Of a stretch of DNA of 64,000 nucleotides, positions 47,801 through 59,425 are shown piece after piece; positions within the stretch are counted from its first letter, which is position 1, and every line of letters begins with the position of its first letter. The position numbers and the translations under genes were made by a program. The stretch is from Edolisoma coerulescens (Eukaryota > Chordata > Aves > Passeriformes > Campephagidae), in contig VWZW01007303.1 in assembly GCA_013397115.1 (NCBI GenBank), positions 654,191 to 718,190 on the forward strand, in the 5' to 3' direction. The notes below the pieces were generated by a model. It had not been told where the DNA came from and searched no databases. It saw nothing but the letters and a program-made list of their open reading frames with translations.

Positions 47801-50800
47801 CCCTAGGAGTAGCACTAGGACTAAGAGGGAATTTCAGTTCATACAACCCAGCTCTCTTTGCCCAGCAAAGGCAACCTGGCAAGTTAACAGCAGACACAGG
47901 CAGAGCAGCCTGGCACTCACATGCTCTTCTCTCAACACCATAAATGAATTCTCTTGAAACAGAGAGCCAGGAACTGTACCTGCTGCGGCAGGACAGAGGA
48001 GAAGGGTGGTGAGGGAAATTAGAGGGGCTCCTGCAGGGCAAAGCCACATCATTAGAGCATAGCAGGGGGACAAGGAGGTGTTAGTGTTTAGGCAGCATCT
48101 GCTGTTGGAACAGTTGTTCTCCATCTCAGCCAGGGAAGAGGCAGCAGGCCAGATCTGACTTGCTGGCCATCTGTTGGACCACGTTAAATTAAACTAAGAT
48201 GGCAACAGTGTTTGTGTTGTGCACTTTTGTGTTAACATGGCAGTGAGTCACTTTGCACAGGCCTTTCCACAGCAACTCTCAGCCACAGCATGCAAAGCAG
48301 CAAGGGAGAGGCTGCTCAGGATCAGACCCTGGGAAAGAGCTGAGCGTGATTCTGTGCTATTTCTGAAACATCCTGGACACACAGAGTGGGATTTAAATTC
48401 TTGTGCCACTGCACTACAATGCTCAGGCTACTTCTCGAGAGCATCAATCTTGTAATTGTTTCTAATTTTGTCTAAAATTTAACAGAAAGATGGATTTAAT
48501 TTTTTTTAGTATTTCTACCTAACTTATTAGACTTGGCCTGCCAGACATTTTAATGAGGTAAGCAGAAGCCGCCTACCCATGAAGCAGCACCCAGTTTTGC
48601 ACTGAAACTGCTTGGGATCAAGTGATTCAGACATAAACCTAAGCCAGATATACACACAAACCTTTCCTGACACTGTTAAAACAAATATGCAGTGAGGCAT
48701 GGTGCAGTCAAGACCACAGGGTCAGCAAAAGCAGCTCAGCCAGTCCAAAGTTATCCTGCAAGCAATGGCACGGAAAAGAAACCACCCCAGCAAAGCCTGT
48801 CAGGTTTACAGCTACCTTTGGAAACCAAACAGTGACACTGACAAATTTAATTTCCACAGCCAGACTTCCCAGCTGATAGATGCAGACACAGAATGACAGT
48901 GTTTATCCAGAGCATGCAGCTACAGATGAGGCACAGGGAGTGAGGGTTTCCATGTCAAGCCTCCTGGGAAAAATCTGCCCTTACCGCTTCCTTCTGCGTT
49001 TTGCTGTTTGCTCTTCTGCAATCATCTTATTCCTCTCCAGTTTCTTCTGGAATTCCTCATCTAGTCTTTGCTGTAATTGATCACATGTCATACTTTGGTC
49101 ACAATCTAAATTAAAATACTTCTTTTAAAAGTCATGTCCTTTTAGGGAGAAGTCTTTTAGCAAAATACAGAAGGGAGCTCTGCCAGATTTTGTCTGGCTT
49201 CTTTATACAAAGCCATGTTCCTAGGGATGACTCCTGTACAGACAGCATTTTTAACCTGCCAAACATCGAAACCTTCTGAGGGAGGAATCCTCACCAAAAC
49301 AGATGAGGGAGGTTGGGCTTCTGCCCTAATGAACATTTCAGTAAAAACAAATGAATAATTGGAGACACAAACATTAACATATGGACTCATCTCGGCCAAG
49401 AGAGAGTATAACAATAGTGCTCTCTAAAAGAGGGGGCATTCTACTCGATCAAGACTTAAAAGAAACATCTGGACTCTGTGCACAGGCACTCACTTTGTTT
49501 CTGTCTGTGCAAGGCAGCGTTACCAGGGATTTCTAGCTTTTAAAGCATTTTCAAGTCAGCCTGAGAACACACACATTCCCATGAGGCCTTACTGTGTGCT
49601 AGGACCCCAGGGAACACAGGAGATGGAGCATGTCTGACACAAAGCACCAAATGTTTCAGTACTGACACAGACACCACGGATCACACACTCCTACAGACTC
49701 CTCTGACAAGGAGTGGCTCAGAACGGAATTATTTGCACATGACTTTCAAAGAAAACACAGATCTGCAATGAACAACAAATAGTTGGGGGTAGAGGGAGTT
49801 ACAAAGAGTTGTGCTGACCTTCTCAGCCATGGCATCCATGAAATCTTGCCTCTGGTACTCTCGCCGACGGAGATGCCGGTACACGTGGAACTCCCCGCTC
49901 CCAGCTCCGGCACTGGAACCTGCAACAAGGAAGAGCTAAGTCTGCTAGGAAAGAAGGCAAACAGATGCTCACAAATGACTACAGCTGGATGCTGAGGGAT
50001 GGGGCACAGCAAGGGGCACTGTCAGATGAAAATTACCAACAACACACAGAGTGTGTCACCATTTTAAACTAAAATAACTCGCAACCAAAAGCCCAGTGAG
50101 CTGCAAACCCACACACTTTTGGGTCACTGCAGGTCCTACAATTATCCCCCTGGAGAGCCCACTCTTAGCTGCACATTAAGGCAGGCAAAGAACTAGATAT
50201 GAAATGCACTCCCCACTCTCTTACAGGCAGGGGTAAGCTACAATAACCTGCTGATGCTGCTTCCAACTAATTTTCAGCATCTCACACACAAAATAAAGGT
50301 CAACAGAAAGGTGGTAAAAGGTGATATTGTACTTTCCCATGCAAGACAGATCCACGGACAGTTTTTAACTGTTTCTTCATAAATTAAATCCCTACAGCTC
50401 TCTCTTCTTGGCATTAGCCTGCATGTTGAAGCCTTGCAGGAGCTTTAGGCATTGTGCTCCACTCTCTTCCCCTGTCTCTCAAGCCATTTCTCAGGGGAAA
50501 GCACAAGAATACAAGCCTCAAAGAAGACACCTAATTAAAACCCAGCAGCTGGGACTGCAACAGGGGTGCTCTTGATACCAACAGAATCCCAGCACGTCAG
50601 GTGCTCCCAGAAAAACAAGACAATTCAACTCAAGCACACAGCAAAGCTATTTGAAAATGCCAGGGGGGAATTCCAATAAGCTGAAGATTTTATTCAGAAG
50701 CGTATAAAAATTTTAGTCCAAGATCAATTATTCTGAAATAAGAAAAGCCAACCTCTAGAAAGGATGGAAGTCTCAAAGAAAGACAGAACTTCTACATGCA

Positions 50801-52825
50801 GCCAGTTTATAACACAGCTGCTACATTTAATCCCTGCAGGTAAAAGTGTACACGGAGTACTTGGGTCAGGGTCAGCTGCCAGCTCCCTACCAGAGCACAC
50901 ACAATCACACCTGCTGCATGTGCCTGCTTCTCATGGCCTGAGATCCAGACTCAAAGCAGTCAAAAGAGGGACTTCACACTGCTAATCTTCCAGAGCACTC
51001 TCAGATCCATGGAGAGGACAGATTTACTCATCATCATTTACTTGTCATCACCAGAGCAGCAGCTTATTGCACTGCAGGCAGCCCACGTGCTGCAGTGCCA
51101 CGGGCTTTGTTCTCTCTGCATTCTGACAGCCAGCAGAAAAGTGGAACCAGAGAACCAAATAAAACTTGAAAAATCAACTCTCAAAGCACATTTCACACCT
51201 CTTTTCTGCAGCAAAATGAGCAGCAGAAAACCACCTCTGTCCTTCCCTGCTAAACACTTCTCTAAGTTAAATGTGGCTGACCCCAGAGTTATCTGAAGAA
51301 CAGAATCTTTACCCATGACATCTCTAACGAACTCCGGGGGAGGTCGTGGTGCCCATTCATTCAGTTTTTCAGGAATTGGTACAGTCTTTTCCTGCAAGAA
51401 CAAACCAACCAGCCATCAGTATCTTCCAGGAGCAAAGTCTGCAATTTTAACACATTGTTGAAAGGCGGGATACGTCTGACAACAGCCTCTTCCACAAACC
51501 GACAGATCTCAGAAGGAGCACAGCTGCAGCAATTTCTTCATGCACAGGGATTAGAAGCAGGCAGAAGAGGAGAATCAGAAGGGATCCTCTCTGTCCCTCA
51601 CATTCAGGCCTGCAGGTCAACAAACCCCAGGAGGATTAGGAGTGTCTGTGCCTCTTTTCAGCACGGGGACTAGAAGGAAGCATGTCAGCACCTCCAAGCA
51701 CTCGCAGAAACTGAGTGTAATTCCACTACCAGTAGTCTGGGAAACGATGAAAGGTATTTGTGCACCTTCCATGCCAGAGCTAGAGGACAGGGAAGAGCAG
51801 GGGAGGGAGAACACATGGTGCAAGGTCAGAGGAAGAACGCGGTGCGGGGAAGTCTCAGCCTGCTCCAGCACACAGATCCAGCACACAGACAGTGAGGGGT
51901 GAGAGTCTCCTCCTGGCAAAACCCTCCTCAGGAAAGGATCAAAACACCCAGTCAGAGGACCAGGGTCTTGCTCCCGCACATTAAAAGCAGTGGATAGAGC
52001 AAAGACCAGCGGGCAGAGCACTGAGGGGCCCCTGGGTTCCCAGAGAAGCATCTCTCTCTCCCCACAGCATCCCAGAAAAGACGGATCCCTTTTCCCTCAC
52101 AGCAACCCAGTGTGTGTGGGAGTCGGTCCCTCTCCCCTTGAGGACCCGGCAAGGAAGAAGGGGACGTGTATCGATCCCAGCATGGAAGCGGGAAGGAAGA
52201 ACGGGGGGGCTGGTCCCTCTGTCCTCACAGACCCCGGGGAGGGGGTGTCGGTTCCTCTTCCCTCAGGGACACGGAGAGGAAAAAGGGGAGGTTGGTCCCT
52301 CTCCCCTCACGGACCCCGAAGGAGGGGAAAGGAGGTGTTAGTCCCTCTTCTCTCACAGAGCCAGAGGTGGAGGTCTCGGCGTCCCTCTCCTCTCACGGAC
52401 TCCGGGGGCGGGGTGGGGGTCTCGGCGCCCCTCCTCCCTCACACACACCGAGAGGGTCTCGGTGTCCCTCTCATCTCACAGACACCGAGGGTGGAGGGTT
52501 CGGTGTCCCTCTGCCCTCACAGACCCCGGGGGTGGGGTGGGGGTCTCGGTATCCCTCTCCCCTCACGGACCCCGGGGCGGTCTCAGTGTCCCTCTCCCCT
52601 CACGGACCCTGGGGGCGGGGGGTGTCTCGGTGTCCCTCTTCCCTCACGGACCCCGTGGGGGTCTCGGCGTCCCTCTCCTCTCCCGCCGCCCCGGGCCGTG
52701 CCCCGGCGGGTGCCCTCACCGGGTTCCTCATGAGGCGCTCGAGGCGGAGGCGCTGCTCCTCGGCCGCGCTCCGGGGGATGACGAGCGGCTGCGGCTCCTT
52801 GCGGGGCCGGGGCGGCCGCGGGGCC
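44863..52825 (-). CDS. PRKRIP1: PRKR-interacting protein 1 (PRKRIP1), complete except start codon hidden by an N
   Basis: Small basic nuclear protein that binds double-stranded RNA, inhibits PKR and is found as a long helix in the catalytic spliceosome. Exons in gene order: up to 52825-52720, 51391-51313, 49919-49819, 49070-48985, 47320-47253, 44978-44863; joins keep phase to TGA. Visible text begins APRPPRPRKEPQPLVIPRS, then EEQRLRLERLMRNP, EWAPRPPPEFVRDVMG, FHVYRHLRRREYQRQDFMDA, a long basic helix (EEQTAKRRRKRQKLKEKKLQ) and an acidic tail ending SFVMGRG. The tail has one extra Gly after the MGR end I recall for human. The base at 52826 is N and an in-frame TGA lies at 52858-52860 with no ATG between, so the start codon and about 9 residues are missing from the assembly. 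Its promoter side abuts CR1 fragments. Confidence 0.95.
46322..46339 (+). repeat. Poly-A run in PRKRIP1 intron
   Basis: Eighteen A residues inside the last PRKRIP1 intron; on the gene's own strand this reads poly-T. Confidence 0.8.
52081..52690. repeat. GC-rich minisatellite in PRKRIP1 intron 1
   Basis: About 14 tandem units of mostly 36-48 bp (unit 2 is longer). Each begins like gtccctctcccctcac, continues ggaccccggg and ends in a G-rich gggtctcgg. Unit starts are near 52081, 52123, 52212, 52249, 52292, 52340, 52380, 52427, 52463, 52504, 52550, 52586, 52631 and 52669. The right-hand units are most alike. It ends about 30 bp from the exon 1 donor. Overlapping open frames (51990-52733, 52166-52837) reflect the repeat, not a gene. 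Confidence 0.9.
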
Positions 52826-52826
52826 N
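52826..52826. other. Single N hiding missing sequence at the PRKRIP1 start
   Basis: One undetermined base within exon 1 of PRKRIP1. The sequence right of it does not continue the protein and has no start codon, which suggests a collapsed gap rather than a single unread base. Confidence 0.8.
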
Positions 52827-52864
52827 CCCCTGTGTGAGGGACCCCCGTGCGGGGCCCTCAGCGG

Positions 52865-53950
52865 GAACAGAGCCACGGAATCAGGTCGGGAAACACCTCT
52901 AGGGTCACCGAACCCAACCTCTGCCTTATCACCACCTGTCACCCAGAGCACTGAGTGCTACAGGTTGTTTCTTGAACACCTCCAGGGACGATGATTCCAC
53001 CACCTCCCTGGGCAGCCTGTGCCAATATCTAATCACCGTTTCTCTGAAGTAGTTCCTCCTCCTAATGTCCATACCTTGCAGCGTGGGCAGAGGCTGAAGG
53101 CACAAACTGTATGGTTGGAAGGGCCCTCCGTGGATGACCCAGTCCAGCCCCCCTGCCAAGGCAGGGTCACCCAGAGCAGGTGGCACAGGAATGTGTCCAG
53201 GTGGGTTTGGAATGTCTCCAGACAGGGAGACTCCATGCCCTTCCTGGGCAGCCTGTCCCAGTGCTCTGCCACCCTCAGTGGGATTCTTTGAAGGCACAGA
53301 GTCACAGAACAATGGTTCAGGTTGGAAGGGATCACTGGGGTCACCCAGTCCACCCCCCTGCTCCAGCATGGTCCCCCGAGCGTGGCACTCCGGGCTGTGT
53401 CCAGAGGGCTTTTGGGGGACACCCCACATCCTCTCTGTGCAGCCTGTGCCAGTGCTTGATCGCCCACACAGTGAAGAAGTTCTTCCTCATAGAATCACAG
53501 GATGGTTTGGGTTGGAAGGGACATAAAAGATCTTCCTATTCCAACCCCCTGACATGAGCAGGGATGCCACCCACTAGACCATGTTGCTCAGAGCTCCATC
53601 CTACCTGGCCTTGAATGTTTCCAGGGTTGGGACTGTCAGAGATTTTCAGGGCAATTTGTGCCAGGGCGACACCACCTTCACAGCAAAGAATTTAATCCTA
53701 ATATCTAATCTAAACCCACTCTTTCAGTTTGAAGCCATTCCCCCATTTGTCACTACAAATTCTTGTTCAAAGTCCTTCTGCATCTTTCTTGTCCATTTGG
53801 GTACTGAAAGGCCACAATTAGGTCACCCCGAAACCTTGTCTTTTCCAGGCTGAACAATCCCCAATTCTCTCAGTTTTTCCTTGTAGGAGAGGTGCTCCAC
53901 CCCTCTAATCATCTGGTTTGCCTTCTCTGGGCTCGCTCCATGTCTCGTGT
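52865..53950 (-). mobile_element. Cluster of four CR1 LINE 3' fragments
   Basis: Minus-oriented CR1 tails follow each other: about 52865-53090, 53105-53290, 53298-53490 and 53490-53950. Each restarts with the gaatcacag...ggttggaaggg type 3' terminus and then repeats the tcacccagagca and ctgggcagcctgt blocks. The last extends furthest 5', reaching the ccaggctgaacaatccccaa and gagaggtgctccacccctct parts of the element. They lie directly upstream of PRKRIP1 exon 1. Confidence 0.88.
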
Positions 53951-53959
53951 TTAGGTGGA

Positions 53960-56900
53960 ACTGCCTGTGCTCCAGCCTCTCATCCCGTTGCTCAGCACCA
54001 CTGAGCAGGGCCTGGCTCCAGCCTCTGACACCCTCCCTCAGACACTCAAATACTCAGATACAGCTTGTTCCCTGTGTCACTCCTCCCGTGTCCCAGCTGC
54101 AGCCGTGCATCCTGCTCCTGCCAAAGCTGCGTTTGCTGAGCTCTGATGTCCCCTGTCCCCTCACGCACGTTCTGGGGGCCGCAGCGAGTGCACTCTGTCC
54201 CCAGCGGGCCGCATTAGCGAGGCAGCTCTGGCATCTGCTGCGCTCTGTCCAGGCCGAGCCTGAGGAGGGTGAAAATTCACTCTGTTTTTCACTGGCACCT
54301 TCAGCCCTGCCAAATCCCTTCCCCGTGAGGGTGTAAGCGATACAGCACTTCCTGGTGCCCCCGTGGCACGCTGCCTGCACCATCTGTTCGTGTCACTTTG
54401 GTCGTTAACCAGCGCGGCCCACAGGCTTTGTCTGCTGACAGTGATGAACGGCAGCACCGTTCCTGCAGCACAGCCCTGCCGGGCGCTGGGAGATGTGGGC
54501 AGGTAGCAGGGGGGAGATGCTGTGCTGTCTGCATCCATATTCACACCTGGGATTTGCAGGAACAGCGCTCGGACGAGCTGAGGGCTGGTACACCCAAATC
54601 CACGCTTGCCTGACGGAGCTGGAGGAAGCCATGGTGGGGAAGAGCTGGAGCTGGCTGCAGTACAGGCCTCCACTGCAAGCCAAATTTCGTTTCCAGTCGC
54701 TGTGGCCCTACAGAAATGGCATGGCTTGTGCTGGGGCTGTGTGTGCGTCACAGAATTAGCCAGTAAAGGTCAGCTGCAATGGAAGAGGGGCATAAGGCTT
54801 TGTGCAGTTTATGGAGATAAGCCGGAGCCGGGAAGTTGGGCTCTGGGTTTCAGACAGCTTCGTGCTGTGCATGTGGAGAGGGTGACAGAAAGGGGAACAG
54901 AGAGGTTGGGAATGGCTCCTTCGGAGATTTATAGTTCATTTGTATGGCCTGAATTTATTAAGCCTCCATTCTCTTCCCCTTTCTGTGGAGAAAATCGGAG
55001 CTGATCCTCAGGTTCAGCCCTATGTTTACAAAAGACTTTTCAACCTCCGCTGAGGTTGCTATGGAAATCACACTAGTTTGTGTCTCGTGTTTGTCTTACC
55101 AACCTGATTTGTAAAAGAATGGTGTGAATTTAGTGCTGGCTGAGTTCCCAGCTGGCCGCCGGTCCTGGAAGGCATCCTTACAGTCTCAGCCCTGGCTGGA
55201 GCAATGCAAACAGCTTCCTCCATGCTGTCTGCCAGCTCCCCAGCTCCTGTGCCCGTGGCTCTCCCAGCCTTGGGTCCTCTTCAGCCCACCAGGACAGAAA
55301 CCATCCAGTGCCAGGCTGGACTCAGCCCTGCCAGGGAGACACCAGCTCTGTTGCAGAGGCCAGGGCAGGTCCCCTGTCCCCTCTCAGTCACTGCAGACTG
55401 TTTAACAAAGCAGAATTGCTGCAAACTGATTGAGATTCCTCTGCTGAGTCCTAAGCACAACACAGGCTGGTTTAGCTCACTAATCCCTAAAGTTTCACCC
55501 TGTTTCTTCCTCACAGCCACCTCTCCAAACACACAGCTTCCCAAGGCAGGGATGTGAATGACGAGCTGCCAGGACTCAGCCCTCCCGTGCCAGTCCCCAT
55601 GGGAGGAGGGCAGAATGGCAGCCTGAGGGCTGCAGGGAGCAGCTGGATTCACTTGCCCAGAACGTGGCTTGCTCCAGCCACAGCTCACAGCCCCAGGAAA
55701 CAAACAGGCAGCTGCCTGTCATCCAGCAGAGCCCATGCAAACCATGGGGAAAGAGACCTGGGAACATCTCTCTCAAACTACATGTTGAGGGAGTTGGTGC
55801 AGATTCTTGATGTATTATGCATGTTTTACTTTTAAAACATCTGGGGAGGGGGGCAAGACAGTTACTTGGGTCATACAAAAATAGGAAGTGTTTCATCAAA
55901 ATACAAAGCTCACAAAATCAGAGCGCTGGGCTGGGATCTGGGCAGGACTGGGCTTACCGGGGGTCAGCGGATTTGCATTTCAGCAGGGTAGTGTTTTCAT
56001 AGGTCAGTTCAAACCAAACAACAAAACTCCCTGATCTTTATCAAAGAAGCTCATTTGTGTTTTTGAGGAGTTTTCCTACCACAGGGATCCTTCTGGAAGC
56101 ACTGCAATCCTTTGCTGAGACAGACCCTGCACGTCAGGCAGGAGCAGCCGTGGAGCTCCAACACCCACGTGAAACGTGGGCGGCTGCGCTGCTGCAATCC
56201 CTTTGCATTTTTGTCCTGTTCATGGTATGTGCCAGGGCACAGCTCTGTGCCAGCATCCCTGCAGACCAGTCCAGCATTCCCGCAGACCAGTCCAGCATCC
56301 CTGCAGCCCAGTCCTTCTCTGGCCCTGGGCAGAGGGCACTGCTGGCATGGAATCCAGCCCACACGCTGAGGCTGCTTTCCCCTTGTTTCACCACCAAATC
56401 TCTGCATTAGATGCTGTTTTGTCCTGCCCCTGCCCTTCCAGACACCCTGTGAAAGGAAAGGGATGTTTTCCAGCAAGACTGATGCTGTAATTAGTCAATT
56501 TGCTAATAAGCTGAGGTGTGAACGGCTTTCCGTGAGGCAGGAGGAGCAGCTGTCCCGAAGGCACAGCCCTCAGTGTCACCTCCCCAGCTGCCCAGCTCCT
56601 GATGGATGAGCTCTCCAGGAGCGGTGAAAGGCTCTGGTAACTTTTGGGGAGGGAATGTTTTTGTGAATGGATCATGACACACGCATGGCCTGATTACCGA
56701 GCTGAGCAGCTCCCTCCACCCCCCCAAAAGCCATGTGTTAGCTGCGTCTGTCACTGCTGAGCTGTCACAGTACAGTCTGGGACAATGCTCCAGTTTTCCC
56801 AGGGGATTCTCAGCAGAAAAGAGCACACTAGAAAGACATACAACGTCAGAGCATGAGGCACAGTCTCCCAGGAGAGATGAAGGCAGAGGAGGGGGAATGA

Positions 56901-57350
56901 CAGGCCACGGGGAACTGCTGGGAGATGCTAGCACAGGCCTTCAGCAAGGCAGGGCCACCGTCACAGCCCGGGGCTGCTCATCCCCGATTATCCCTGCTGC
57001 TTGGGGGATGGAGGCATTCGGACTTGCACCACTGACAAACCAGACAAAGTAAAGAACAGACTGGGAGGAGAGGAAACCCTGTCCGGTACAGCCTGGACCC
57101 ATCCTCCTCCTCCCTCTGCTCAGCACTGAGGAGAGCTCTCCGCTCCCTTCCTTCTCTCTCCTCAGTGCACTCCAGCAGGCAGAGACGGACCGAGCCTGGC
57201 CCCAGCTGCCTGGAGATAGCAACCAGGTCTGTACACATGAGACATGACAGCACCCTCCCTCTCTTTTTTCGTTTTTTTTTTTTTTGTTTTTTTTTTTATG
57301 TAGCAAATGCAGCAAAGCCCCAAGCTCTTGCTCACATGCTGTTGTTTTTG
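53960..57350. other. Intergenic DNA between PRKRIP1 and SH2B2
   Basis: No coding exon recognised on either strand; holds a small 21-bp tandem repeat (56253-56315) and a T-rich tract at 57265-57297. Confidence 0.6.
56253..56315 (+). repeat. 21-bp tandem repeat, three copies
   Basis: Three near-identical copies of gcatccctgcagaccagtcca; copy 2 and copy 3 each differ by one or two bases. Confidence 0.85.
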
Positions 57351-57438
57351 CAAGTGATTTTATTTTAAAACCGGAACTCGAGTTCTCCATTTGCTTGACA
57401 AGTCCCCCCCTCCCCTTTCTTTTTTTAAATAAAATTAA

Positions 57439-57444
57439 TTTATT
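57439..57444 (-). other. Candidate SH2B2 polyadenylation signal
   Basis: Minus-strand AATAAA about 2 kb past the SH2B2 stop; another at 57358-57363. No closer minus-strand AATAAA was noticed. Confidence 0.4.
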
Positions 57445-59425
57445 CTACACAACAGTAAACTCTTCCAGACTCTTCCCTATTTACAAATTAACATTTTTTG
57501 CTTGCAGATCATTGCTTCCCCCTCTTTTTTCTATCCTGTGACACAGAAAGTGAGAAACAAAGCCAATAGCTGAAGGTCTGTAAGGCAGTGCTCCCATCCA
57601 GCCCTCTGGATCCCACCCTTGGGACCTCAGGGAAGAACCAGAGTGATGATGTCTGTGTCAGATCTGGAGATCTCCCCTCACCCACCGTGTGTCTTAAACC
57701 ATCAACCAGGAGCATCCAGCCTCTCCCTGCTCCTCTGAGCTGTGTTTTAGCTGGGCTGAGGAGGGAGAAATACCCTCGACAGAGCAAACTGCTCCCGCTG
57801 CCCTCTGAAGGGCCGTGTGTTTGGGGAGAAGGTGGCATTTGCTGTAGGAATGGGATCCACCAGCCCTCGTCTCACACATCCATGGGCCAGAAAGGCAGCT
57901 CTCGCACCACAGGAGGAGGCAAGGAGCCTTGGAGACACCTTCCCTGCCCTCTTGAAGCAGGAGGCACATGCGAGTCAAGCACTGGGGACATGCTTTGCTA
58001 GCTCAGGAAAGAAGGCACCTAATAAATAAAAATTCGGCCCGACCCAATTCCAGGCAAATTCAAAGGGTTTTTTTGAGGTTGTGGCTGGGCTTGTACCTCT
58101 TTGCACTAAGTGGTAACTTCTAGCTGGGTATGGTAGGGTCTGCTCTAGCTGGAGACCTATCCAGACACTCCAAAGCCACCTGGCTCAGGTCCTGTGAGCA
58201 CTGTCACCCCTGTGTCACTGCCACACGAGGAGCCAGGAGTCCTGGTGCTGGGTAAGACAAGCTGTGTGAGCCAAACCAAGGGGGACGTGCAAACACTTTG
58301 TCTGCAAGCAAAGCTGCCCTTCTGGAGGGTCTCCCACCCCACACGAGGCACAAACCCTGGCCTGTAAAACCATCCTCAGGGCTTCCATGGCCTGCTGGAA
58401 AAGGATCAACGTAGTGTTTTTATTCCTGGGAGCCCAGCCAAGCACCTGCAAGGTAAAGCTGTCCCTCACCTCTGGACACAGCCCCTGGCCTCTGCCTGAC
58501 CCCCCCAAGACATCCCGGATGACCTAAAAGTGATGTAAAGAGGGGGTGTTTCATATTTTCCAAGGTTTGCCTTGAGCAATGGAAAATATTGCCCAGCTGT
58601 GGCAGAGAACAGGCAGAAGGCTGAGCTGATGCCCTTGCAGAGAGCTTAGGTTTTGAAAAATCAAGGAAGAGACAGAGGAAGAAAGGGTTATCCAGGGATT
58701 TGCTGTTGGTACAGCAAGGAGAGAAACAAAACAAAGGAACAGAAAAGGCAGGACAGCAGGAAAACCCTTCCTTGAATGCAATTCATTAAGCTTTGGACAA
58801 AAACCTTCTTCTGTCAGAGGGTAGGAAACACATGCCCCAGAGGGAGCCCAAAAGCCAGCCCAGATGAACCCTCAGGCCTCTGCAGCAGCGCCCTCTCAGT
58901 GATCCATGTGTGCGAGAAGAGTCTCTGCAGGGAGATCTGACATTTCCACGCTCATCCCAAAACGCTGGAGCCCCTCGGCAGCTGGTTTGCAGGACTATGG
59001 TGCCAGAAGGATGTTGGCCATGCTGGGCTCTCGCCCCAGAGGGGACATGCCAAGGTGCTTTGGCTGGAGGATGGAGCCTGTCACAGCTTCGAGTGCCATC
59101 CCACGATGGTCATACCCAGGGGGAGATGCAGGGAGCCCGGCTCGGCCCTGGGAGAGCTCTTGGTCCGGAGGGAAGGAGAAGAGGCTGCAAGCTGTAAAAT
59201 GGCACTGACTCTTTCAGCCTCCCACACCCCCAGCGCTGCCCCAGCCCTCGGGCTGGTGCCAGGTCCAGCTGGGACATTGTCCACCGCTGCCACAGCTCCC
59301 CAAAGCAGCAGGGACTGAGGAGGACCTCCCGGCTGGGTCGCTGGTGGTGGCAGGAGGAGGTGGCGAGGCGGTGAGGGGCATGGCTGCCCCGCTCCCCCCA
59401 CCATGCAGCCCCCAGCACGGGGGGC

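Noticed and set aside
51990..52837. Long plus-strand open frames with repeated SPHGP / PSRTP peptides
   Set aside because: They are translations of the minisatellite in PRKRIP1 intron 1 and antisense of exon 1.
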